Positions 1-5,129 of a DNA stretch of 9,830 bases are shown here, one piece after another. Origin of the DNA: an uncultured Lachnoanaerobaculum sp. (GTDB lineage: Bacteria > Bacillota > Clostridia > Lachnospirales > Lachnospiraceae); contig NZ_CALLVU010000143.1 in NCBI RefSeq assembly GCF_938015485.1, forward strand, positions 1 to 9,830, given 5' to 3'. The notes beneath the pieces were generated by a model, which did no database searches, was not told the origin of the DNA, and saw nothing but the letters and a program-made list of their open reading frames with translations. Numbering within the stretch: the first letter of the stretch is position 1; each line of letters starts with the position of its first letter. The position numbers and the translations under genes are program-made.

Positions 1-493
1 CAATAACTACTACGGTATTTTCAATTATTTGGGAAAGAGCAGCGGGATTTTAAAGACAAATATCAACTGGCTCGGTGACGAGAGATTTGCGCTTGCATGT
101 ATAATACTTATACTGCTTACTACATCTGTAGGACAGCCTATAGTGCTTTATGTATCAGCGCTTGGAAATGTGGACAATTCACTTGTAGAGGCTGCCCAGG
201 TGGACGGTGCCAATGAGATGCAATTATTCTGGAAGATAAAGTGGCCGCAGATAATGCCTACCACACTTTACATACTTGTAATAACCACTATAAACAGTTT
301 CCAATGTTTCGCCCTGATACAGCTTTTGACATCAGGCGGTCCGAATCATTCGACAGATACCGTAATGTATTATATTTACTATATGGCGTTTAAGATGTTC
401 AGATACGGATACGGAAATGCAATGGGAGTGGTTTTGGCGATATTCATAGCGGTATTGTCTGCAGTTCAGTTCAGATTGGCAAAGGAGAAATAA
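1..493 (+). CDS. Carbohydrate ABC transporter permease, MalF/UgpA type (5'-truncated)
   Basis: This is the C-terminal part of an inner-membrane permease of a binding-protein-dependent sugar importer. The reading frame is open from base 2, so the start lies upstream of the window and about 164 residues are visible. The visible part opens with a GIFNYLG segment typical of the periplasmic side of MalF/UgpA permeases. Hydrophobic segments follow, and then the cytoplasmic EAA loop (EAAQVDGAN, later IKWPQIMPT) that docks on the ATPase subunit. The final segments carry the QCFALIQLLTSGGPN region usual in this family. The next permease follows after one base, and its ribosome site (481-487) lies inside the end of this gene. 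That makes the two a co-translated heterodimer. The substrate cannot be read from the sequence; an RpiR-type regulator downstream favours a sugar or amino sugar. Family assignment is secure, specificity is not. Confidence 0.93.
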   Translation, partial: NNYYGIFNYLGKSSGILKTNINWLGDERFALACIILILLTTSVGQPIVLYVSALGNVDNSLVEAAQVDGANEMQLFWKIKWPQIMPTTLYILVITTINSFQCFALIQLLTSGGPNHSTDTVMYYIYYMAFKMFRYGYGNAMGVVLAIFIAVLSAVQFRLAKEK

Positions 494-494
494 T

Positions 495-1379
495 ATGAAA
501 ACTTCAAATTCATTAAAAAAAGTCTATAATATAGTGTCAATCATTGTGCTGATAGCTTTGGCGATATGCTTTGTATTTCCGCTTTACTGGATTGTTACGG
601 GTGCGTTCAAAACACCGGTTTCCATAAATTCTCCGGTACCTGATTGGATACCGAAAGAGCTGGTAATGGACAATTTCAAAAAATTGTTTTCAAGACAGAC
701 GGCACCGATTTTTGAACTTGGCTTTATAAAAGGGCCTCAGGCGCCTGCAGCTGTCAGATGGATGTTGAATACAGTATTTATGGCAATTATGGCAATGGTT
801 TTGACCTGTCTGAGTGCCTCAATGGCGGGATATGCTCTTGCAAAGAAGAGATTCCACGGCAGAGTATTGCTTTTCACACTTATAGTATGTGCTATGGCTT
901 TGCCTAAGCAGGTTATCTTGATACCTCTTATCAGAGAGATGTCATCATTAAAACTTTACAATACTATATGGGCTGTTATTTTACCTACTGTAGGATGGCC
1001 TTTCGGTGTATTCCTTATGAAGCAGTTCTCAGAGGGTATACCTACAGAGATGCTTGAGGCTGCAAGAATTGACGGCGCAAGTGAATTCAGAACATTTACG
1101 GATATAGTTTTCCAGATGGTTAAGCCGGGAGTCGGAGCTCTGGCGATATTTACATTTATCAACAGCTGGAATGATTATTTTATGCAACTTATAATGTTAA
1201 GCTCAACTTCCAATTTGACAATTTCTCTCGGTATTGCTAAACTACAAGCAGAAAACTCGACAGATTTCGGGCTTATAATGGCAGGAGCTACACTGGCGGC
1301 AGCACCTATACTTATAGTGTTTATTGCACTGCAAAAGTATTTTACAAAAGGTATTACTTTGGGTGCCGTAAAGGGCTAG
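495..1379 (+). CDS. Carbohydrate ABC transporter permease, MalG/UgpE type
   Basis: A 294-residue integral membrane protein, the usual length for the second permease of CUT1-family sugar importers. A short basic N-terminus (KTSNSLKK) precedes the first membrane helix at about residues 13-35, followed by the extracytoplasmic GAFKTP segment characteristic of MalG-like proteins. The EAA loop starts near residue 188 (EAARIDGASEFRTF) and couples the channel to the ATPase. The WNDYF motif after it and the C-terminal KGITLGAVKG end are typical of the family. The start is supported by AAAGGAG at 481-487, seven bases upstream. The upstream partner permease ends one base before the ATG. No ATPase gene is visible, which is common because CUT1 systems in Firmicutes often share one MsmX-type ATPase encoded elsewhere. 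That sharing is inference. Confidence 0.95.
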   Translation: MKTSNSLKKVYNIVSIIVLIALAICFVFPLYWIVTGAFKTPVSINSPVPDWIPKELVMDNFKKLFSRQTAPIFELGFIKGPQAPAAVRWMLNTVFMAIMAMVLTCLSASMAGYALAKKRFHGRVLLFTLIVCAMALPKQVILIPLIREMSSLKLYNTIWAVILPTVGWPFGVFLMKQFSEGIPTEMLEAARIDGASEFRTFTDIVFQMVKPGVGALAIFTFINSWNDYFMQLIMLSSTSNLTISLGIAKLQAENSTDFGLIMAGATLAAAPILIVFIALQKYFTKGITLGAVKG

Positions 1380-1400
1380 GTATAGTAGAAAAGAGGGGAA

Positions 1401-2258
1401 ATGATATACGAAAAATCGGTGATTCCTATAATAGAATCAAAGTATACACTATTTACAGCTACAGAAAAGAAGATAGCTGATTATTTCTTACAATGTGATC
1501 CGAGCATGGATATAAATATTCAAAATGTAGCGGAGAGACTCTATGTATCACAGGCGTCCATATCAAGATTTGCAAAGAAATGCGGTTTTGTAGGATTTAG
1601 AGAGTTTATATTCGCATTTCTTGACAGTGTAAGAGTGAAAAAGCCGAATGCAAATATGATCACTCAGAATGTATTCAACACATATCAGGATTTGCTTAAC
1701 AAGGCGTATTCGATTCTTGACAATGACCAGATACAAAGGGTTGTAAGGATGCTTGTAAACTCCAAAAAGGTGATAGCGGTGGGGAAGGGCAGTTCCGGAT
1801 ATGCCGCAAGTGAGATGGAAAGCAGATTTGTAAGAGTGGGACTTGATATAGATTCGCTTACAGATTCTGACAGGATAAGAATGCAGTCGGTATTTTTAAA
1901 AGACGGCGACACTGTGGTGGCTTTCAGTATCAGCGGAAAGACCGAGGATATCCTCTTTCTCTTAAAGTCTGCACATGACAGAGGTAAAAAGACTATATTT
2001 TTTACATCGGCAGACAGCCAGTCATTACACGAGTTTTGTGACGAGGTAGTGGTTGTCGCATCACTTGAATACCTTGAGAACGGAAATCTTATTTCACCAC
2101 AGTTTCCGATGTTACTTGTGCTTGACCTTGTATACAGCGAATACATAAATATTGACAGTGTTATAAAGAGTGCCATCCTTGAAGATACCGTGACCACTTT
2201 AAATAAGAAGGAAGACGATAAAAGGTTCTATTTATCAAGGCAGGACAGGTTCAGATAA
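1401..2258 (+). CDS. MurR/RpiR-family transcriptional regulator (HTH + SIS)
   Basis: A 285-residue cytoplasmic DNA-binding regulator, the standard length for the RpiR family. Residues about 1-75 form the N-terminal HTH domain. The recognition region reads NVAERLYVSQASISRFAKKC, very like the SxxTVxRFxKKLG pattern of this family, followed by GFVGFREF. A SIS domain, which binds phosphosugars, covers about residues 115-245; visible elements are VIAVGKGSSGYAA and the later VAFSISGKTEDIL, with the Ser/Gly-rich phosphate loop and the second GKT segment. RpiR proteins usually control catabolism or uptake of a sugar or amino sugar whose phosphate they sense. The gene lies 21 bases after the sugar permease, so it probably regulates that transporter, which is inference. 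The Shine-Dalgarno sequence GAGGGG (1393-1398) lies unusually close to the ATG. No terminator is visible directly after the stop; a promoter begins 13 bases later. Confidence 0.93.
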   Translation: MIYEKSVIPIIESKYTLFTATEKKIADYFLQCDPSMDINIQNVAERLYVSQASISRFAKKCGFVGFREFIFAFLDSVRVKKPNANMITQNVFNTYQDLLNKAYSILDNDQIQRVVRMLVNSKKVIAVGKGSSGYAASEMESRFVRVGLDIDSLTDSDRIRMQSVFLKDGDTVVAFSISGKTEDILFLLKSAHDRGKKTIFFTSADSQSLHEFCDEVVVVASLEYLENGNLISPQFPMLLVLDLVYSEYINIDSVIKSAILEDTVTTLNKKEDDKRFYLSRQDRFR

Positions 2259-2270
2259 GAGAAAAATCAC

Positions 2271-2299
2271 TTGAAAAACTGCATCAAAAGTATTATAAT
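2271..2299 (+). promoter_or_regulatory. Sigma-A promoter P1 upstream of rpoD
   Basis: TTGAAA (2271-2276), exactly 17 bases, then a perfect TATAAT (2294-2299). The expected start of transcription is near 2306. It begins 13 bases after the RpiR stop codon and points at rpoD, giving a leader of about 175 bases that contains the hairpin at 2365-2396. It could drive rpoD or a short attenuated transcript. Call is from motif match and spacing only. Confidence 0.75.
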
Positions 2300-2328
2300 G
2301 TCGGTGCAGATGACAAGAAAAATACAAT

Positions 2329-2342
2329 GGTATATGTATACC
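2329..2342. repeat. Short near-palindrome in the rpoD leader
   Basis: GGTATA and TATACC flank a two-base centre (TG). As RNA it could fold to a five-pair stem with a four-base loop; as DNA it resembles a small operator. It sits about 23 bases downstream of the predicted P1 start. Its function is unknown and it may be chance in A+T-rich DNA. Confidence 0.35.
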
Positions 2343-2364
2343 TTTATATTATTGATAGCTGCAA

Positions 2365-2396
2365 AAAGAGGGAAGAACTTAGGTTTTTGCCTCTTT
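2365..2396 (+). terminator. Strong hairpin in rpoD leader: terminator or attenuator
   Basis: The left arm AAAGAGG, a G:G mismatch and AAGAAC pair with GTTTTT, G and CCTCTTT around a TTAG loop. That gives 13 pairs, one of them G:U. On the + strand the arm ends in CTCTTT followed by AAGC, so the U-tract is weak. On the - strand the arm runs into CTCTTTTTGC, a better terminator tail, so it may be bidirectional. It could end transcription from the RpiR operon and from P1, or act as an attenuator in the long rpoD leader. The hairpin is clear; its role is inferred. Confidence 0.6.
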
Positions 2397-2400
2397 AAGC

Positions 2401-2430
2401 TTTACAACCGTTTGTAGTTGTAATTAAAAT
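2401..2430 (+). promoter_or_regulatory. Sigma-A promoter P2 of rpoD
   Basis: TTTACA (2401-2406), 18 bases, TAAAAT (2425-2430), each one base from consensus. The predicted start near 2437 gives a leader of about 45 bases and lies downstream of the hairpin at 2365-2396. P2 would therefore escape any attenuation of P1 transcripts. Two tandem promoters for a primary sigma factor are common in bacteria, which adds plausibility. Confidence 0.6.
2402..2423. promoter_or_regulatory. Inverted repeat overlapping rpoD P2 (possible operator)
   Basis: TTACAAC, eight bases, GTTGTAA: perfect seven-base arms. The dyad covers the -35 box and most of the spacer of P2, where a bound dimer would block polymerase. 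The neighbouring RpiR protein is one possible ligand, but nothing in the sequence proves that. It could also fold as a weak stem-loop in P1 transcripts. Confidence 0.4.
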
Positions 2431-2466
2431 AAAAAATAGATATGTCAATTATCGGCAACTATTTGT

Positions 2467-2472
2467 GAAGGG
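2467..2472 (+). promoter_or_regulatory. Ribosome binding site deciding the rpoD start
   Basis: GAAGGG ends directly at the in-frame ATG at 2473, leaving no spacing, but lies nine bases before the in-frame GTG at 2482. Initiation at the GTG is therefore favoured, giving the N-terminus (M)AKENRN instead of MILVAKENRN. Confidence 0.65.
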
Positions 2473-2481
2473 ATGATCTTA

Positions 2482-3702
2482 GTGGCTAAAGAAAACCGAA
2501 ATACTACAGGAAATAAGGCATCAAAAGGCACGGAGAGTGCAAACAAGAAGAAGATGTCACCGCAGGAGTTCTTACAAAAACTGGAAGACCTTGTAAACAA
2601 GGGTATTGCTTCAGATATGAAACTTAATATCGGTGAGATAAATGATTTCTTTGCCGGTATCGAATTGAACTCTGAAAGCATAGAGCAAATATATTCTTAT
2701 CTTGAAAATAAGGGTATTGAGATCAATGAAAATACTTCTGATGATTTGAATATTGACATTGATAATATAGACAATATCGCCGATGAGGACTCATTACTCT
2801 TAGATGATGATGATTTTGATAAGGATTCTGAAGAAGATATTGACCTCAGCGCAATAGATCTTTTGGAAGGTGTGGGTACAGAAGACCCTGTCAGAATGTA
2901 CCTCAAAGAGATCGGTACGGTACCTCTTTTGACAGCCAATGAAGAGCTTGAGCTTGCAAAGAGAAAGCAGGATGGAGACGAATATGCAAAGCAGCGTCTT
3001 ATAGAGGCCAACTTACGTCTGGTTGTAAGTATTGCCAAGAGGTATACAGGAAGAGGAATGAGCTTTCTGGACCTTGTACAGGAGGGAAATCTCGGACTTA
3101 TAAAGGGTGTTGAGAAGTTCGATTATACTAAGGGATTTAAGCTTTCAACCTATGCTACATGGTGGATCAGACAGTCTGTGACAAGAGCGCTTGCAGACCA
3201 GGCAAGAACCATCAGAGTGCCTGTACATATGGTGGAGACTATCAACAAGATGAGTAAGATGCAAAGAAAGCTTACACTTGAGCTGGGATATGAGCCGAGT
3301 GTGACCGAGCTTGCAAATGCGCTTGATATGACTGAAGAGAAAGTAATGGAAATAATGCAGATAGCAAGGGAGCCGGCTTCACTTGAGACTCCTATAGGTG
3401 AAGAGGATGACTCAAACCTTGGAGATTTTGTGGCTGATTCCAATGTTTTGACACCGGAGGGAAATGTCGAATCGGTTATGCTTAGAGAGCATATAGATAC
3501 ATTACTTGGAGACTTGAAGGAAAGAGAAAGACAGGTTATTGTGCTTAGATTCGGTCTTGAAGACGGACACCCGAGAACCTTGGAGGAGGTAGGCAAGGAG
3601 TTCAAGGTTACAAGGGAGAGAATCAGACAGATTGAAGCAAAGGCGCTCAGAAAACTTAGAAATCCTGTCAGATCAAAGAGAATCAGGGACTTTTTGGCAT
3701 GA
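2482..3702 (+). CDS. rpoD: RNA polymerase primary sigma factor (sigma-70/sigma-A)
   Basis: The housekeeping sigma factor, which directs core RNA polymerase to TTGACA/TATAAT promoters. From the GTG start it has 406 residues. A Lys/Asn-rich N-terminus leads into region 1.1 (about 26-85). A very acidic linker follows (about 90-125, with DDDDFDKDSEEDID), then region 1.2 from DPVRMYLKEIG at about 135. Region 2 includes RLVVSIAKRYTGRG near 179 and the -10-reading YATWWIRQSVTRA near 222-234. Region 3 follows, and region 4 holds RERQVIVLRFGL near 346 plus the -35-reading helix VTRERIRQIEAKALRKLR near 376-393. Intact regions 1.1 and 1.2 mark a group 1 factor, not an alternative one. The longer ATG at 2473 is unlikely because of its ribosome-site spacing. 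queH overlaps the stop codon by ATGA. The usual partner dnaG is not upstream. Confidence 0.97.
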   Translation: MAKENRNTTGNKASKGTESANKKKMSPQEFLQKLEDLVNKGIASDMKLNIGEINDFFAGIELNSESIEQIYSYLENKGIEINENTSDDLNIDIDNIDNIADEDSLLLDDDDFDKDSEEDIDLSAIDLLEGVGTEDPVRMYLKEIGTVPLLTANEELELAKRKQDGDEYAKQRLIEANLRLVVSIAKRYTGRGMSFLDLVQEGNLGLIKGVEKFDYTKGFKLSTYATWWIRQSVTRALADQARTIRVPVHMVETINKMSKMQRKLTLELGYEPSVTELANALDMTEEKVMEIMQIAREPASLETPIGEEDDSNLGDFVADSNVLTPEGNVESVMLREHIDTLLGDLKERERQVIVLRFGLEDGHPRTLEEVGKEFKVTRERIRQIEAKALRKLRNPVRSKRIRDFLA

Positions 3703-4346
3703 TAAAGAGAAATTTACAAAAAGAATTGGAAGATATTATAAAGAAGGAGGAAGCTTTGGGCAATCGCCCAAGGCTTCTTCTGCATGCCTGCTGCGGACCT
3801 TGTTCATCATATTGTATGGAGTATCTGGAAAAATACTTTGATTTAACTGTATTTTTCTATAATCCGAATATTGACGATACAAAAGAGTACAGACACAGAG
3901 TCGAGGAGGCAAAGAGGCTTATAGAGGAGATGAACTTTAAAAGTGAAGTGAATTTCATAGAAGGGGATTACGACCCGAGTATTTTTCACAGTAAGATAAA
4001 AGGTTATGAAAATGAAAAAGAAGGCGGCAAAAGATGTGATATCTGCTTTGAATTAAGGCTTCATGAGGCTGCAAAGGCGGCATGTGACTACGGATTTGAC
4101 TACTTTACAACATCACTTACCATTTCACCTATGAAAAATGCAAACAAGCTGTGTGAGATAGGTGAGGAAGTGGCAAAGGAGTACAATGTACATTATTTAC
4201 CGAGCGATTTTAAAAAGAAAAACGGATATAAGCGTTCAGTAGACCTCTCAAAGGAGCATAATCTCTACAGACAGGACTACTGCGGCTGCTCTTTTTCAAA
4301 GCGTGAATCGATAGAAAGGGCTAAGGAAAGAGAGAATAATATTTGA
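3699..4346 (+). CDS. queH: Epoxyqueuosine reductase QueH
   Basis: A 215-residue cytoplasmic enzyme of the DUF208/QueH family. It reduces epoxyqueuosine to queuosine in the anticodon wobble position of GUN tRNAs, the last step of queuosine synthesis, and is a non-homologous replacement of cobalamin-dependent QueG. The family signature HACCGPCSSYC lies at residues 29-39, with adjacent Cys31 and Cys32. Cys113 and Cys116 are in GGKRCDICFELR, FTTSLTISPMKN follows near 137, and Cys195/Cys197 are in DYCGCSFS. The CC pair and the CxxC are the expected metal or iron-sulfur ligands. The N-terminal helix rich in Lys and Glu is somewhat longer than in minimal family members. The ATG overlaps the rpoD TGA (ATGA), so translation is probably coupled; AGGGA at 3684-3688 can serve as its ribosome site. 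No other queuosine gene is nearby. Confidence 0.92.
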   Translation: MIKRNLQKELEDIIKKEEALGNRPRLLLHACCGPCSSYCMEYLEKYFDLTVFFYNPNIDDTKEYRHRVEEAKRLIEEMNFKSEVNFIEGDYDPSIFHSKIKGYENEKEGGKRCDICFELRLHEAAKAACDYGFDYFTTSLTISPMKNANKLCEIGEEVAKEYNVHYLPSDFKKKNGYKRSVDLSKEHNLYRQDYCGCSFSKRESIERAKERENNI

Positions 4347-4371
4347 CGATTGCTATACTTTGCTTTATAAT
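4343..4371 (+). promoter_or_regulatory. Sigma-A promoter of ptsH
   Basis: TTGACG (4343-4348), 17 bases, perfect TATAAT (4366-4371), with expected start near 4378. The -35 box overlaps the queH stop codon. There is no terminator between queH and ptsH, so rpoD-queH transcripts may also read into ptsH. The leader holds a small CGGAT/ATCCG stem near 4390-4404. Confidence 0.8.
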
Positions 4372-4426
4372 AATTCAGTAATAGTTATGCGGATATTTAA
4401 TCCGATATTGTGAAAGGAAGAGTCTT

Positions 4427-4693
4427 ATGTTAAGTAGAAAAATTACTATTAAAAATCCTTCAGGTTTGCACCTTCGTCCGGCAGGAGTTTTGTCACAGAC
4501 TGCAATGAAGTTCAAGTCAGATATTATTATAGAGTACGGCGAGAAGAAGATAGTTGCAAAGAGTGTGCTTAATGTTATGGCTGCAGGTATCAAGGCAGGT
4601 ACAGAGGTAAACTTGATAGTTGACGGTGAAGACGAAGAAGAAGCAATGAATACATTAGTTGAGGCTATCGAGTCCGGACTTGGAGAAAAATAA
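4427..4693 (+). CDS. ptsH: Phosphocarrier protein HPr of the PTS
   Basis: An 88-residue cytoplasmic protein, standard HPr length. It accepts phosphate from phospho-Enzyme I on His15 and passes it to EIIA domains of sugar permeases. His15 and Arg17 are visible in SGLHLRPAG (12-20). Ser46, the site of HPr kinase/phosphorylase regulation in Firmicutes, is present in VAKSVLNVMAAG (43-54). The residues after Ser46 are V-L-N, not the I-M-G of Bacillus HPr, so the CcpA-contacting patch is altered. The AAGGAAG ribosome site is at 4414-4420, seven bases or so before the ATG. It has its own near-consensus promoter. ptsI is not adjacent, unlike the ptsHI operon of Bacillus. The next gene encodes a second HPr-like fold without the histidine. 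Confidence 0.95.
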   Translation: MLSRKITIKNPSGLHLRPAGVLSQTAMKFKSDIIIEYGEKKIVAKSVLNVMAAGIKAGTEVNLIVDGEDEEEAMNTLVEAIESGLGEK

Positions 4694-4713
4694 TATATTT
4701 TAACATATCACAC

Positions 4714-4742
4714 TTGACAAATTTTGAGCTTAGTGCTTTAAT
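4714..4742 (+). promoter_or_regulatory. Sigma-A promoter between ptsH and the HPr-like gene
   Basis: Perfect TTGACA (4714-4719), 17 bases, TTTAAT (4737-4742, one mismatch). The expected start is at about 4748-4750, which is exactly where the terminator hairpin begins. Transcription from it would enter the hairpin within its first bases. It is the only promoter I can place for the HPr-like gene. Confidence 0.72.
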
Positions 4743-4749
4743 AGGGAAT

Positions 4750-4780
4750 CGTAGCCTAAACGGTTTAGGTTACGTTTTTT
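4750..4780 (+). terminator. Intrinsic terminator after ptsH, abutting the HPr-like gene
   Basis: CGTAGCCTAAA pairs with TTTAGGTTACG (11 pairs, one G:U) around a CGG triloop, followed by six T residues at 4775-4780. It has textbook shape for ending the ptsH transcript. It ends only 15 bases before the next ATG, with that gene's Shine-Dalgarno immediately after, so it also forms the 5' leader of the HPr-like gene. It may be an attenuator or a 5' stabilising hairpin. Confidence 0.85.
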
Positions 4781-4795
4781 GAAAGAGGTGTTGAT

Positions 4796-5038
4796 ATGAA
4801 GGAAAGAAAAATACGCCTTAAATCTGTTGAAGATGCTAAGAACTTCGTAAAAGTGACTACCGGATGTGATTTTGATGTAGATCTGTACGATAATAGCATA
4901 GTAATCGACGCAAAATCAATTTTAGGAGTACTCAGCTTAGATCTTAGACATGTTTTGGTAGTATCTTATAACGGCGAGAATGAAGAATTGGAAGCATTCT
5001 TAGACGATCATATGAATGGTATTGAAAAGATTGCTTAG
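4796..5038 (+). CDS. HPr-like protein lacking the phosphorylatable histidine
   Basis: An 80-residue protein that resembles HPr in its second half. IDAKSILGVLSLD (37-49) matches the Ser46 helix of HPr (AKSIMGVMSL in classical members), with Ser41 as the equivalent serine, and VLVVSYNGENEELEAFLDDHM matches the last strand and helix. The N-terminal active-site loop is missing: where HPr has GLHxRPA this protein has a shortened SVEDAKNFVK, with no histidine there. It therefore cannot relay PEP-derived phosphate. By analogy with Bacillus Crh, which lacks His15 but keeps Ser46, a regulatory role is possible, but this protein also lacks the loop and is not clearly a Crh orthologue. His-less HPr-like proteins occur in Clostridia, as far as I recall. 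Ribosome site AGAGG at 4784-4788. It is flanked by terminators at 4750-4780 and 5086-5116, so it is nearly a single-gene unit. Confidence 0.8.
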   Translation: MKERKIRLKSVEDAKNFVKVTTGCDFDVDLYDNSIVIDAKSILGVLSLDLRHVLVVSYNGENEELEAFLDDHMNGIEKIA

Positions 5039-5066
5039 TTAATTTTAGATTACAATTTGATATGAA

Positions 5067-5081
5067 ACCGGCTTGTCCGGT
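5067..5081 (+). repeat. Small hairpin before the ispF-side terminator
   Basis: ACCGG, CTTGT loop, CCGGT: five perfect pairs. It lies five bases upstream of the terminator stem at 5086-5116. It could stabilise the 3' end of the HPr-like transcript or take part in an alternative fold. No T-run follows, so it is not a terminator itself. Confidence 0.45.
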
Positions 5082-5085
5082 ATTT

Positions 5086-5116
5086 ACAGGCAGGTCATTG
5101 ACTTGCCTGTTTTTTT
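5086..5116 (+). terminator. Intrinsic terminator between the HPr-like gene and ispF
   Basis: ACAGGCAGGTC pairs with GACTTGCCTGT (11 pairs, one G:U) around an ATT loop, followed by an unbroken T-run through 5116. It is a strong terminator for the HPr-like gene. Only 13 bases separate it from the ispF ATG, so no ispF promoter fits downstream of it. Confidence 0.88.
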
Positions 5117-5129
5117 ATGAAAGGTAAAT

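Noticed and set aside
1685..2197. Long open frame on the - strand inside the RpiR gene
   Set aside because: It is antisense to a well-supported gene, rich in Ser and Leu from complementary codons, and shows no domain. The same holds for the other - strand frames, including those at 3150-3605 and 7392-7913.
2473..2481. ATG at 2473 as the rpoD start
   Set aside because: The Shine-Dalgarno sequence GAAGGG abuts this ATG with no spacing, whereas the GTG at 2482 has correct spacing. The three extra residues add nothing recognisable.
3632..3841. + strand frame overlapping the rpoD end and queH start
   Set aside because: It is out of frame with two well-supported genes, has no motif, and disappears inside queH.
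5057..5086. TTGATA-N18-TATTTA as an ispF promoter
   Set aside because: The -10 matches only three of six bases and would overlap the hairpins. It is too weak to call.
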